Positions 45,985 to 55,630 of a stretch of DNA of 64,000 bases are shown piece after piece. The notes under the pieces were generated by a model. It made no database searches, was not told where the DNA came from, and worked only from the letters and a program-made list of their open reading frames with translations. The stretch lies in contig NZ_JADWOX010000010.1 in NCBI RefSeq assembly GCF_016135805.1, positions 1 through 64,000 of the forward strand, given 5' to 3'. Made by a program: the position numbers and the translations under genes. The stretch's first letter is position 1, and each line of letters opens with the position of its first letter. This DNA is from Caulobacter hibisci (lineage in GTDB: Bacteria; Pseudomonadota; Alphaproteobacteria; Caulobacterales; Caulobacteraceae).

Positions 45985-47420
45985 GCGTGGCCGCCGAGGC
46001 CCGCCGACGGCTGACGGTTCGGGCTGGCGGAGCGCGGATGAGCCTGCCCGCCCAGGCGGTGGCCGAGGTGATCAAGCAGCCCAGGCTGACCCGCATGCCG
46101 CACGGCCCTGCCGAGCTGCTGGGCGTCACCCACCTGCGCGGCGTGGTGCTGCCCGTCGTCTCGCTGGCCGACATCCTGGGCCTGGAGGCGGGGGAGCCCG
46201 ATCGCGTGGTGGTGCTGCGGCGCGATCCGCCGGTGGGCCTGGCCGTCGAGAGCGTCGAGGCCCTGGGCTTTTCCGACGACGCCTCGGACGACGCGGGCGA
46301 AGGCCTGAGGCTGCGCCGGGGCGACGGCGCCTCCTGGCTCGATCTCGACGAGGTTCTGGCGGCGCGCTTTTCGGCGACCCGCGAGCGGGGTCGGACCGAT
46401 ACGCGTATTGCGTCGGACGTCCTGCCGTCCAGTGCCCGCGAGGCCGAGCGTACCCTGGCCATGCTCGGGATCGCCCTGGCCGGCCAGGCCTATGGCCTGC
46501 CGCTGGAGGCGGTGGTCGAGGTCGCCGCCGTGCCGGCCGCCATCGCCGGCCTGCCGCGCACCGACGCGGTGCTGCTGGGCGTCTGCGACCATCGCGGCGC
46601 GGTGCTGCCGGTGCTGTCGGCCCGGGGGCTGCTGGGCCTGGCCGAGACGGCGCCCAGCCCGCGCGAGCGCCTCGTCGTGGTGCGCCTGGGCCAGGAGCGT
46701 CTGGGCCTGATCGTAGACGAGGTCACGTCCATCGTCCGCGAAAGCGCCGACCGTCTTGGCCGCGCGCCCAGCCTGTTCAATCGCGGCGGCGGCGAGGCCC
46801 GCATCGACACCGTCCTGCGCCTGACGGGCGACCGAGGCGTGCTGGCGATCCTCACCCCCGACCGCCTGCTGGCCGACGAGCGTGTCGGCCAGTGGCTGGC
46901 CCTGGCCAGCGCCTCCGAGGAGACCGCCATGACCCAGGGCTCCCTGGCCGCCCAGCGCGAACGCTTCATCGTCATCCGGCTGGGCGAGGAGCTGTACGGC
47001 CTGCCGATCGCCGCGGTCGACGAGGTGGTGCGCGCCCCCGACCAACTGACCCGCCTGCCCAAGGCTCCGGCCTATGTGAAGGGCGTGATGAACCTGCGCG
47101 GCAAGACCCTGCCGGTGATCGACCAGCGCGCCCGCCTGTCCGCGCCCGGCAAAGCCGAGGGCGCGGGCCGCATCGTCGTCGTCACCGTCGACGGCCTGCA
47201 GGCCGGCTTCGCCGTCGACGCCGTCATCGAGATCCTGGAGGCGGGAGAAGGCGATCTTCTGCCTGCGCCGGAACTGTCCGACCCCGGCGCCCGTTTGTTC
47301 GACCGCGCCGTGCGGCGCGGGGGCGACGTCATCTTGCTTATCGATCCAAAAGCGCTGCTGGAGCGGGCGGAAGCCGATCTCCTGCGCGACCTGGCGCGGA
47401 CCGCTCCGGCGTCTTCGTGA
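45981..47420 (+). CDS. Triple-domain CheW coupling protein
   Basis: A 479-aa protein with three CheW domains in a row: about residues 10-130 ([40 protein letters not shown]), 155-310 ([29 protein letters not shown]) and 325-470 ([43 protein letters not shown]). Only the third looks fully canonical. CheW links receptors to CheA; three domains could scaffold an array or bind two hairpins of the unusual upstream receptor. The GTG start overlaps the receptor stop. Confidence 0.88.
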   Translation: MSVAAEARRRLTVRAGGARMSLPAQAVAEVIKQPRLTRMPHGPAELLGVTHLRGVVLPVVSLADILGLEAGEPDRVVVLRRDPPVGLAVESVEALGFSDDASDDAGEGLRLRRGDGASWLDLDEVLAARFSATRERGRTDTRIASDVLPSSAREAERTLAMLGIALAGQAYGLPLEAVVEVAAVPAAIAGLPRTDAVLLGVCDHRGAVLPVLSARGLLGLAETAPSPRERLVVVRLGQERLGLIVDEVTSIVRESADRLGRAPSLFNRGGGEARIDTVLRLTGDRGVLAILTPDRLLADERVGQWLALASASEETAMTQGSLAAQRERFIVIRLGEELYGLPIAAVDEVVRAPDQLTRLPKAPAYVKGVMNLRGKTLPVIDQRARLSAPGKAEGAGRIVVVTVDGLQAGFAVDAVIEILEAGEGDLLPAPELSDPGARLFDRAVRRGGDVILLIDPKALLERAEADLLRDLARTAPASS

Positions 47421-47430
47421 CCCCTTGCCC

Positions 47431-48513
47431 ATGACAAAGGTCCTGGTCGTCGACGACTCGGCGCTTCTCCGGCGTGTCCTGAGCGAAATCCTGACGGAGG
47501 CCGGCTTCGAGGTCGCCATCGCCCGTGACGGGGTGGAAGCCCTGGCCAAGCTGGATGAAGTGCGCCCGGACGTCGTCACGCTGGACGTGCAGATGCCGCG
47601 CATGAACGGCCTGGAGTGCCTGGAGCAGATCATGGCCCGGCGGCCGTGCCCGGTGGTGATGGTCTCGTCCCTGACCGCCGAGGGGGCGGAGGCGACGCTG
47701 TCGGCGCTGGAACTCGGGGCCGTCGACTTCCTGCCCAAGCCCGACGGCGTGGTCTCTCTGGCCATAGACGAACTGGCGCCGGTGCTGATCGAGAAGGTCA
47801 CGGCCGCGGCGACCGCCAAGGTGGGCCGTGGAAGCCGCTTGCTCGAACGCCTGCGGGCCAGGCGCGAAGCGGCCCGAGCCCCGACAAAGACGGGGGCGCG
47901 GCCTCGCAAGCAGGGCGCGGCCCCGGCCGGCGATCCGCCCGAGGGACTGGTGCTGGTCGGAACCTCGACCGGCGGTCCGGCGGCGCTGGAGGCGCTGCTC
48001 GGCGACATCGCCCCCGACTTTCCCTGGCCGATCCTGGTCGCCCAACACATGCCGGCCAGCTTCACCGCCTCGCTGGCCGCGCGGCTGGACGGCCTGTGCC
48101 CGCTGTCGGTGGTCGAGGCGGCCGGGCCAACGCCGCTGCGCACCGGCGGCGTCTATATCGCCCGCGGCGGGGCCGACATGGTGGTCAGTCGCCGGGCCGC
48201 GGGCCTGGTGGCCCTGCCGGCCCCGGCCGATCCCGCGCACCGCTGGCATCCCAGCGTCGACCGCCTGGTCGCCAGCGCCATGGCCCACGTGGCCCCCGAC
48301 CGGCTGGTCGGGGTGCTGATGACCGGCATGGGCGACGACGGGGCCAGGACCATGGCCGAGCTGCACCGGCTGGGCGGGCGCACGGTCGCCGAGTCCGAGG
48401 AGACGGCCGTGGTCTGGGGCATGCCCGGCGCGCTGGTGCGGCTGGGCGGGGCCAGCGCGGTGGAGCCGGTCGACGCCATCGCCGGCCGCCTGTCGATGAT
48501 GCTCGCCCGATGA
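47431..48513 (+). CDS. cheB: Chemotaxis methylesterase/glutamine deamidase CheB
   Basis: A 360-aa response-regulator methylesterase. The receiver domain has Asp52 as phosphorylation site (TLDVQMPRMNG) with DDSALLRR upstream, then a linker and the esterase domain with catalytic Ser179 (GTSTGGPAAL), His206 (AQHMP) and Asp302 (TGMGDD). It demethylates receptor glutamates. ATG 47431 is preferred over a TTG 6 bp upstream. The stop overlaps the cheR start (ATGA). Confidence 0.95.
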   Translation: MTKVLVVDDSALLRRVLSEILTEAGFEVAIARDGVEALAKLDEVRPDVVTLDVQMPRMNGLECLEQIMARRPCPVVMVSSLTAEGAEATLSALELGAVDFLPKPDGVVSLAIDELAPVLIEKVTAAATAKVGRGSRLLERLRARREAARAPTKTGARPRKQGAAPAGDPPEGLVLVGTSTGGPAALEALLGDIAPDFPWPILVAQHMPASFTASLAARLDGLCPLSVVEAAGPTPLRTGGVYIARGGADMVVSRRAAGLVALPAPADPAHRWHPSVDRLVASAMAHVAPDRLVGVLMTGMGDDGARTMAELHRLGGRTVAESEETAVVWGMPGALVRLGGASAVEPVDAIAGRLSMMLAR

Positions 48514-49346
48514 TCCCGCCCTTCACCGACATCGAGCTCGACCGCTTTCGGGATCACCTCTACCGGCAGACCGGCATGTGGTTCGGCGAGACCAAGCGCT
48601 ACTATATCGAGCGGCGGCTGGACGAGCGGCTGGCCGCGACCGGCGCCGCCGACCTCGGCGACTACCTGGCCCACCTGCGCACCGACCCGGGCGAGCGCCA
48701 GGCCCTGGTCAACGCCTTCACCGTCAACGAGACCTATTTCTACCGCGAGGAACATCAGCTGACGTGCCTGGGCCGTTCGCTGCTGCCCGACCTCGTTGCG
48801 ACGCGGCGGGCGGGCGACAAGGTGCGGATCTGGTCGATGCCTTGCTCGACGGGGGAAGAAGCCTATTCCATCGCCCTGTGGCTGCTGGAAAACTGGCGCA
48901 TGGTCGACGCCTACAACATCGAGATCGTCGGGTCCGACATCGACACCCAGGCCCTGGAGGCCGCCCGCGCCGGGCTTTTCGGCGAGCGGTCCCTGGCGCG
49001 GCTGCCGCAGTCGGTGCGCGACGCCTATTTCGAGCCGGCCCGCCGCCATCGCTGGAAGATCATCGACGACCTGCGGGAGTCGGTGACCTTCACCGCCGCC
49101 AACCTGATGGACGGGCCGGGTCTGCGCGACCAGGGGACCTTCGACGTCATCTTCTGCCGCAACGTGCTGATATATTTCGACGACGCCTCGCGCGCCGTCG
49201 CGGCCCGGAACCTCTATGACCGCCTGTCGCCCGGCGGCTATCTGTGCCTGGGCCACACCGAGTCCATGAGCCGCATCGACGATCGTTTCCTCGTCCGGCG
49301 ATTCGAGGACGCCGTGGTCTTCCAGCGTCCGGGAGGCCCGGCGTGA
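48510..49346 (+). CDS. cheR: Chemotaxis methyltransferase CheR
   Basis: A 278-aa SAM-dependent methyltransferase of receptor glutamates. The N-terminal helical domain contains NAFTVNETYFYRE; the SAM-binding domain has WSMPCSTGEEAYSIAL, VGSDIDTQALEAAR and FDVIFCRNVLIYFD. It is the partner of the adjacent cheB. Start and stop both overlap neighbours (ATGA with cheB, GTGA with cheA), so stoichiometry is probably set by translational coupling. Confidence 0.95.
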   Translation: MIPPFTDIELDRFRDHLYRQTGMWFGETKRYYIERRLDERLAATGAADLGDYLAHLRTDPGERQALVNAFTVNETYFYREEHQLTCLGRSLLPDLVATRRAGDKVRIWSMPCSTGEEAYSIALWLLENWRMVDAYNIEIVGSDIDTQALEAARAGLFGERSLARLPQSVRDAYFEPARRHRWKIIDDLRESVTFTAANLMDGPGLRDQGTFDVIFCRNVLIYFDDASRAVAARNLYDRLSPGGYLCLGHTESMSRIDDRFLVRRFEDAVVFQRPGGPA

Positions 49347-51235
49347 TCGACGAGCTTCTCGCCCAGTTCCTGATCGAGGGCCGCGAGCAGGCGCTGGAGG
49401 CCGGCGCGGATCTGGCCGCCCTGCAGCGCGGACCGGCCGATCCGGCGCGGCTGGATCGCTGCTTCCGGGCCGTCCACACCCTGAAGGGGTCGGCCGACCT
49501 GTTGGGCCTGACGCCGATGGGGCGCGTGCTGCACGCCGCCGAGGACGTGCTGGGCCGGCTGCGCGGCGGGCAGGGCGAGGGGGGCGATTTCTCCGTCCTG
49601 CTGGAGGTCGCCGACCAGGTCGAGCGCTGGCTGGACGACCTGGACACGGTCGGAGTTCTGCCGGAGTCCGCCTCGGCGGCGTCGCAGGCCCTGATCGCCC
49701 GCCTGGCCGGCGACGGCGCCGCGCCGCAAGTCGCTGCCGCCGACGACTGGGACGGGGCGAGCGCCTTTCCGGGCCGGGCGGGCGTGGCCATCCGCTATCG
49801 CCCGCGCGCCGACGGCTACTTCGCCGGCGACGATCCGATCGCCATCATCAAGGCCGTGCCGGACCTGGCGCAGCTGCGGGTCAGCCTGGCCGAGCCCGTC
49901 GCCGATCCGGCCCTGTACGATCCCTTCCGCTGCACCCTGGTCATCGAGGCCCTGTCCACGGCCGCCCTGCCGGCGGTGGAGACCGCCCTGCGGCTGGTCC
50001 GCGACCAGGTGGCGCTGGCCACCCTTCGCGCCGCCGAGGCCTTCGCGCCGGCCGGCGTCGAGGTGGAAACGGCCCGCCGCACCCTGCGCATCGACGCGGC
50101 CCGGGTGGACCAGTTGGCCGACCTTTCCGACCAACTGGTGGTCGCCAAGGGCGGGCTGATCGAGCTGGCGGCCCAGGCCGAGCGCGGCGGCGACGGCCAG
50201 GCCCTGGGCCAGGCGCTGCGCGCCAAGCAGGCCGAGCTCGACCGGCTGGTCGCGGCCCTGCACACCACGGTCGGCCAGGCGCGGATGACGCCGCTGGCGC
50301 CGTTGCTGGGCCGGTTTCCGCGCCTGGTGCGCGAGATCGCCGCCACCCTGGGCAAGCCTGCGGCGCTGGAGATCGAAGGCGGCGAGGTCGAGGTCGACAA
50401 GGCGGTGGTCGACGGGCTCTTCGAGCCGCTGCTGCACCTGCTGCGCAATGCGCTCGACCATGGCGTCGAGCGGCCCGAGGCGCGGACGGCGGCGGGCAAG
50501 CCGGCCCAGGCCCTAGTGCGCCTGTCGGCCCGCACCGTCGGCGACCAGGCGGTGATCGAGGTCGTCGACGACGGGGCGGGCGTCGATCCGGCCCGGGTGC
50601 GCGACCGCGCGGTGGCCCGAGGCTTGATCGACGCAACCAGCGCCGAGGCCATGAGCGACGCGGCGCTCGTCGACCTGATCTTCCTGCCCGGCTTCTCGAC
50701 CGCCGAGACGGTCAGCAGCGTCTCTGGCCGCGGGGTCGGCATGGACGCGGTGCGCGCCGCCGTCACCCGCCTGGGCGGGCGGGTCGAGATCGACAGCCGC
50801 CCTGGTCTCGGAACGACCGTGCGGCTGGCTCTGCCGATCCGCATGGTGCTGGCCAAGCTGCTGGTGGTGGAGAGCGCCGGCGAGCGCTTTGGCCTGCCGC
50901 TGGACGGCGTCGCCGAGATCGCCCGGGTTCCCGCCGACCGCATCTTCCCGATCCGCGCCGGCCGGGCCTTCGTGCTGCGCGACGAGGTCGTGCCGCTGGT
51001 GGATCTGGCCCAGGCTCTGGGGGCGGAGGCCGGCCCGTCCAGCGACCGCGTCGTCGTGGCCGGGGTGGGCGGCGAGCCGGTCGGCTTCGCGGTCGACGCG
51101 GTGGTCGAGCGGATCGACGCCGTCGTGCGGCCGATGGCCGGCCTGCTGGCCGGGGCGCGCGGCGTTTCGGGCTCGACCCTGACCGCCGACGGCTCGGTCA
51201 TGCTGGTGCTGGACCTGGCGGAGCTTCTGGCATGA
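49343..51235 (+). CDS. cheA: Chemotaxis histidine kinase CheA
   Basis: A 630-aa kinase. The N-terminal HPt domain carries the phosphorylated His45 (FRAVHTLKGSADLLG). A reduced middle region follows, without a clear CheY-binding P2 domain. The dimerisation region (DQLADLSDQLVVAKGGL), the catalytic domain (LLRNALDHGVE N box, DDGAG, GRGVGMD) and a C-terminal CheW-like regulatory domain (GERFGLPLDGVAEIARVP) complete it. It is shorter than E. coli CheA mainly in the linker. GTG start overlaps cheR. Confidence 0.94.
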   Translation: MIDELLAQFLIEGREQALEAGADLAALQRGPADPARLDRCFRAVHTLKGSADLLGLTPMGRVLHAAEDVLGRLRGGQGEGGDFSVLLEVADQVERWLDDLDTVGVLPESASAASQALIARLAGDGAAPQVAAADDWDGASAFPGRAGVAIRYRPRADGYFAGDDPIAIIKAVPDLAQLRVSLAEPVADPALYDPFRCTLVIEALSTAALPAVETALRLVRDQVALATLRAAEAFAPAGVEVETARRTLRIDAARVDQLADLSDQLVVAKGGLIELAAQAERGGDGQALGQALRAKQAELDRLVAALHTTVGQARMTPLAPLLGRFPRLVREIAATLGKPAALEIEGGEVEVDKAVVDGLFEPLLHLLRNALDHGVERPEARTAAGKPAQALVRLSARTVGDQAVIEVVDDGAGVDPARVRDRAVARGLIDATSAEAMSDAALVDLIFLPGFSTAETVSSVSGRGVGMDAVRAAVTRLGGRVEIDSRPGLGTTVRLALPIRMVLAKLLVVESAGERFGLPLDGVAEIARVPADRIFPIRAGRAFVLRDEVVPLVDLAQALGAEAGPSSDRVVVAGVGGEPVGFAVDAVVERIDAVVRPMAGLLAGARGVSGSTLTADGSVMLVLDLAELLA

Positions 51236-51483
51236 GGATCGAGCGAAACGGAGCCATCGCGGCGCTGCACGGCCACTGTCGGGTAGAAGACGCAGAGACC
51301 CTGGCGGCTCTGCTATGGGAGGGGAGCGTGACCACGCTGGACCTGTCGGGCTGCGACAGCCTGCACGGGGCCGTGGTCCAGGCGATCCTGGCGTTCCAAC
51401 CTTCCGTCGTCGGTTCGCCCGGCGACGAGTTTCTGAAACAGCATCTGGTCCCGGCCCTGGCCCGAAGGGCGACGGCCGACTAG
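51232..51483 (+). CDS. STAS-domain-like small protein of the chemotaxis operon
   Basis: An 83-aa protein resembling a short STAS (anti-sigma-factor antagonist) domain: alternating strands and helices with the TTLDLSGCDSLHGAVVQAILAF segment where such proteins carry the phosphorylatable Ser (here Ser near DSLHG). STAS proteins occur in other chemotaxis-type clusters, though their role there is unclear. ATG 51232 overlaps the cheA stop (ATGA). Confidence 0.7.
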   Translation: MRIERNGAIAALHGHCRVEDAETLAALLWEGSVTTLDLSGCDSLHGAVVQAILAFQPSVVGSPGDEFLKQHLVPALARRATAD

Positions 51484-51538
51484 AGCCGGGCTATAACCGT
51501 CCGCCGCCCTAGGGGGCGCGGCATGTCGAGGAGTGTTC

Positions 51539-51922
51539 ATGGTGGCGACGGTTCTGATCGTCGATGACAGCAAGCTGGCCCGCATCGTCGTGGGCAAGGC
51601 GATCGCTGCTCTGCAACCCGACTGGCGGCGGCTCGAGGCCGGCGGGGCCGACGAGGCCCTGGCGCTGTTCGAAAACGAGGCCATCGACCTCGTCATCCTC
51701 GACTTCAACATGCCCGGCCGCGACGGCCTGGAGCTGGCCGAGGAACTGCGCGGGCGCTTCGCCGACCTGCCGATCGCGGTGGCCACGGCCAACGTCCAGG
51801 ACGAGATCATCGCCCGGGCCCGCGCGGCCAACGCCGCCTTCATCGCCAAGCCGGTCTCCGAAGAAGGCTTGAGGGGGTTCATCTCGGGGGCCGCCCTGCG
51901 CCTTCGGTCGGCCGGCCGATGA
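51539..51922 (+). CDS. CheY-type single-domain response regulator
   Basis: A 127-aa receiver domain: acidic pair in VDDSKLAR, phosphorylation Asp in LVILDFNMPGRDG, the conserved Thr/Ser-type position in AVATANVQDE and the Lys in FIAKPVS. There is no output domain, so it acts through protein contacts such as the flagellar switch or other targets. GAGGAG 6 bp before ATG 51539 decides this start. The stop overlaps the CheC-like gene (ATGA), typical of a CheY/phosphatase pair. Confidence 0.92.
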   Translation: MVATVLIVDDSKLARIVVGKAIAALQPDWRRLEAGGADEALALFENEAIDLVILDFNMPGRDGLELAEELRGRFADLPIAVATANVQDEIIARARAANAAFIAKPVSEEGLRGFISGAALRLRSAGR

Positions 51923-52557
51923 GCATCCAGACGATCTTTCTCGAAGAACTCGAACGCGACGCCCTGACCGAACTGGTCAATATCGGCGTCAGCCGCGCGG
52001 CCAGCAGCCTTCGCAAGATGGTCGGCGAGCAGGTGCTGCTGTCGGTGCCGTCGGTCGAGGTGGTGACCCGCCAGGGCGCGGCCACCCTGATCCGCGAGCG
52101 CGAGAACGGCGAGCTGGTCGCCGTGCGCCAGGACTTCGAGGGCGTGTTCTCGGGCCGCGCCCTGCTGATCTTTCCCCAGGCCAACAGCATGGCCCTGGTC
52201 CACGCGGTGACGGGCGGCGCCCTGTCCCACGGCGAGGCCGTCGACATGGAGGACGAGGCCCTCGCCGAGACCGGCAATGTGGTGCTCAACAGCTGCTTGG
52301 CGACCATGGCCAACATGCTGCAGAAGCCGCTGCAGATGTCGCTGCCCGAGGTGCTGCGCGGCGACGGGGCGTCGCTGTTCACCCTGACCGACCAGCACGC
52401 CGACGGCGGGGTGGTGCTGTTCCTCTACATCAACTTCGCCATCAACGACCGCGACATCCGCGGCTACATCGCCATGCTGATGGACCTGCCGTCGTTGCAG
52501 GCGCTGCGGTCGCTGATCGCCGACTTCATCGAACGCGTCGCCGGCGATGTCGGCTGA
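51919..52557 (+). CDS. CheC/CheX-family phosphatase of CheY-P
   Basis: A 212-aa CheC-like protein. The two pseudo-symmetric phosphatase segments are DALTELVNIGVSRA, where the second Asn of the motif is Ser, and EALAETGNVVLNSCL, which keeps Glu, Asn and Asn. So one active site appears intact and one degenerate, as in several CheC homologues. It likely removes phosphate from the adjacent CheY. No CheD partner is present in the operon. ATG overlaps the cheY stop. Confidence 0.85.
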   Translation: MSIQTIFLEELERDALTELVNIGVSRAASSLRKMVGEQVLLSVPSVEVVTRQGAATLIRERENGELVAVRQDFEGVFSGRALLIFPQANSMALVHAVTGGALSHGEAVDMEDEALAETGNVVLNSCLATMANMLQKPLQMSLPEVLRGDGASLFTLTDQHADGGVVLFLYINFAINDRDIRGYIAMLMDLPSLQALRSLIADFIERVAGDVG

Positions 52558-52599
52558 TGCGCCTGAACCTATTGCTCAGCTTGGCGTTCCGATGAGGTC

Positions 52600-55374
52600 A
52601 TGACCGACACCGTCGATGCAGCGATCCGCCCCGAGAACGCGGGAGCGGCCGTGGACCTGGACGCGCTGCGCGCGCTCGCCGGGCCGCTGTTCGACGCCCT
52701 GGCGGGATCGGGCGTGGCGATCACCGTCACCGATCCGCGCCAGCACGACGATCCGATCGTCTTCGTCAACGCCGCCTTCGAGGCCCTGACAGGCTACGAG
52801 GCGGCCGAGGTGATGGGCCGCAATTGCCGTTTCCTGCAGGCCGAGGGTGTCGACCCGCAGGCCGTGGCGGGTCTGGCCGGAACCTTGGAGAACGCGGGAT
52901 CGGCCACGGTCGATCTGCTGAACGTCCGACGCGACGGGACGCGGTTCTGGAACCGACTGAACGTCACCACCCTGAAGGACGCGGCCGGGCGGCCCGCCTT
53001 CCGGTTCGCCACCCAGACCGACGTCAGCGCCGACTATGGCGACGAGGACCTGGGGCGAGAGCTGCGCTCGACCCGCCAGCGTCTCGCCGAGGCCAAGGAG
53101 CGGCTGCGCGTGGCCCAGACCGTGGCCGGCGCCGAGGGCGCCTGGGAGTGGAACATCGCCCAGGGACGTCTGGTCGCCGACGCGCGGTTCGCCGGTCTCT
53201 ACGGCCTGGATCCGATCGCCGCGGCCAACGGCCTGCCGACCTCGGCCTTCTTCGACGCCGTGTTCGCGGCCGATCGCCTACGGCTGAAGATCGCCGTGGC
53301 CGGCGCGCTGAACGGCGCCGAGGTCTTCGCGCGCGACTACCGCGTCCTCGTCGACGGTGAACTCCGCTGGGTGTCGGCCAAGGGGCGGACCTATCTCGAC
53401 GCCCAGGACAGGCCGGTGCGCTTCGCCGGCGTGCTGGCCGACATCACCGAGCAGAAGCGCGTCGAGGAGCGGCTGCGCATCGCCCAGTCGGCCGGCGGCG
53501 TGGGCAGTTTCGAATATCTCAGCGGCTTCGGCACGGTCGAGGTGTCCGACACCTTCTGCGGCCTGCTGGGCCTGCAACCGGCCACCAGCCTGCCGGTGCG
53601 GACGATCAACGCCGTGGTCGATCCCGAGGACCAGCCGCTGATCGGCGGACGCGAGAGCGAACGGTTGGGGCCGGCCTTCCACGAGTTCCGCATCCAGCGG
53701 GCCGACACCGGCGAGGCCCGCTGGCTGGCCTGCCGCGGCGAGCATCAGGCCGCGCCGAGCGGCGGGGTCAGCTTCATCGGCGTCATCTACGACGTCACCG
53801 CCACCAAGCGGTCCGAGGATCGGCTGCGCGACCTGGCCGCCGCCCTGGAAGCGCGGGTCGAGGTCAGCAACCAGGAGCGCGACCGGGTCTGGAACCTGTC
53901 GCGCGACCTGCTCAGCATCTCCGGCCGCGACGGCGCCTATCGCGCGGTCAATCCGGCCTGGACCGCCTTGCTCGGTTACGAGCCGGTCGACCTGATCGGC
54001 TCGGTGATGGGCGGGCTGGTGCATCCCGACGACCGGGAGATGGCCGGCGAGCTGGCGGCGGGGCTGCGGACCGGCGAGGCGGTGACCGACTTCGACTGCC
54101 GGGTGCTGTCCAAGGACGGCGAACTGCACTGGATCAACTGGACGGCCCTGCCGGACGGCGACTTCATCTATGCGGTCGGCCGCGACATCACCCAGCGCAA
54201 GCTGCTCGAAGACCAGTTGCGCCAGAGCCAGAAGATGGAGGCGGTGGGCCAACTGACCGGCGGCCTGGCGCACGACTTCAACAACATGCTGACCGGCATG
54301 CTGGGCGGTATGGACATGGGCCGCCGCCGCATCGCCGAGGGCCGGATCGCCGACGCCGAGCGGTTCTTCGAGGCGGCCACCCAGTCGGGCCAGCGCGCCG
54401 CCGCCCTGACTCACCGGCTGCTGGCCTTCTCGCGCCGGCAGTCGCTGGACAGCCGGCCGCTGGATGTGGCGGCGCTGGTGGCCTCGATGGAGGACCTGCT
54501 GCGGCGGACCCTTGGCGAGCAGGTGCGGCTGGAGACCGATGTCGACGCGGACCTCTGGACCGCCGTCGCCGACGACAACCAGCTGGAAAGCGCCATCCTC
54601 AACCTGGCGATCAATGCGCGCGACGCCATGCCCCACGGCGGCCGCCTGACGATCTCGGCCCGCAACGTCGCGCTGTCGGCCGCCCGCCTGGCCAAGAGCG
54701 ACCGCGCCGAGCCGGGCGACTATGTCGAGATCGGCGTCGCCGACACCGGTATGGGCATGTCGCCCGACGTGCTGAGCAAGGTGTTCGACCCGTTCTTCAC
54801 CACCAAGCCGCTGGGGCAGGGGACGGGTCTTGGCCTGTCGATGATTTACGGCTTCGTGCAGCAGTCGCGGGGCCATGTGGAGATCGAGAGCCAGGAGGGC
54901 GCGGGCGCGGTGATCCGCCTGTTCCTGCCCCGCCATCGCGGCGAGGTCGCCGACCTCGTCGAGGAGACCGACGATCGGGCCGAAGGCGGCGCCGGCGAGA
55001 CGGTTCTGGTGGTCGAGGACGATCCGGCGGTGCGGCTGCTGGTCGTGCAGGTGCTGCAGGAACTGGGCTACCGCGCCATCGAGACCGAGAGCGGCCGCGA
55101 GGCCGCGCCCATCCTGCAGTCGGCGCGGGCCATCGACCTGATGATCACCGATGTCGGCCTGCCCGGTCTCAACGGCCGCCAACTGGCCGAGATCGCCCGC
55201 GAGAGCCGGCCGGACCTGCCGATCCTGTTCATGACCGGCTATGCCGAACAGGCCGTCGATCAGAGCACGTTCCTGGCGCAGGGGATGGAGATCATCACCA
55301 AGCCGTTCGCCATCGACCGCTTCGCCAAGCGGATCAGCGCCATCCTGCGCCGCGCGGAAGCCGAGCAGGCCTGA
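52600..55374 (+). CDS. LOV-PAS hybrid histidine kinase (predicted blue-light sensor)
   Basis: A 924-aa soluble hybrid kinase. The first PAS domain (residues ~30-145) is a LOV domain: the flavin-adduct Cys76 sits in GRNCRFLQ, with [12 protein letters not shown] before it and FATQTDVS with the flavin-contact Gln after it. Three further PAS-like domains follow, then HisKA (His558 in LAHDFNNML), HATPase ([32 protein letters not shown]) and a C-terminal receiver (Asp851, ITDVGLPG). It starts 42 bp after the CheC-type gene, so blue light may feed into this chemotaxis system. Confidence 0.92.
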   Translation: MTDTVDAAIRPENAGAAVDLDALRALAGPLFDALAGSGVAITVTDPRQHDDPIVFVNAAFEALTGYEAAEVMGRNCRFLQAEGVDPQAVAGLAGTLENAGSATVDLLNVRRDGTRFWNRLNVTTLKDAAGRPAFRFATQTDVSADYGDEDLGRELRSTRQRLAEAKERLRVAQTVAGAEGAWEWNIAQGRLVADARFAGLYGLDPIAAANGLPTSAFFDAVFAADRLRLKIAVAGALNGAEVFARDYRVLVDGELRWVSAKGRTYLDAQDRPVRFAGVLADITEQKRVEERLRIAQSAGGVGSFEYLSGFGTVEVSDTFCGLLGLQPATSLPVRTINAVVDPEDQPLIGGRESERLGPAFHEFRIQRADTGEARWLACRGEHQAAPSGGVSFIGVIYDVTATKRSEDRLRDLAAALEARVEVSNQERDRVWNLSRDLLSISGRDGAYRAVNPAWTALLGYEPVDLIGSVMGGLVHPDDREMAGELAAGLRTGEAVTDFDCRVLSKDGELHWINWTALPDGDFIYAVGRDITQRKLLEDQLRQSQKMEAVGQLTGGLAHDFNNMLTGMLGGMDMGRRRIAEGRIADAERFFEAATQSGQRAAALTHRLLAFSRRQSLDSRPLDVAALVASMEDLLRRTLGEQVRLETDVDADLWTAVADDNQLESAILNLAINARDAMPHGGRLTISARNVALSAARLAKSDRAEPGDYVEIGVADTGMGMSPDVLSKVFDPFFTTKPLGQGTGLGLSMIYGFVQQSRGHVEIESQEGAGAVIRLFLPRHRGEVADLVEETDDRAEGGAGETVLVVEDDPAVRLLVVQVLQELGYRAIETESGREAAPILQSARAIDLMITDVGLPGLNGRQLAEIARESRPDLPILFMTGYAEQAVDQSTFLAQGMEIITKPFAIDRFAKRISAILRRAEAEQA

Positions 55375-55630
55375 AGCTCTCGCAACCGGGCGTTTGTCCG
55401 CTCGGCGAGAGGGGCGTTACATTGTTACCACGCCGGCCCAGAACCCGACAAAAACGCGCCTCGAATATGCTGGGGCCGCGAAAATGCCCTTGTAGGAAAA
55501 ATGGGCCCGGTTTAATAAATCAAATTAATTAAAAGACGCCACACGGCCAGATCCGGCAACCAAGTCGGGCGAGGCGAGCGTCGAAGCGCCGGCCATTCGC
55601 GGTGGGCGCTGAATTCTTAGGGGAGGAAGC
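55375..55630. promoter_or_regulatory. Probable promoter region of the second TonB receptor
   Basis: A 256-bp gap that ends in an unusually AT-rich block near 55511-55535 (AATAAATCAAATTAATTAAA) followed by the RBS AGGGGAGGAAGC. No gene is seen. A sigma factor or operator cannot be named with confidence. Confidence 0.4.

Noticed and set aside
45003..48143. A 1046-aa open frame antisense to the receptor, cheW and cheB genes
   Set aside because: The sense strand has unmistakable chemotaxis proteins with overlapping stops and starts; the antisense product is low-complexity.
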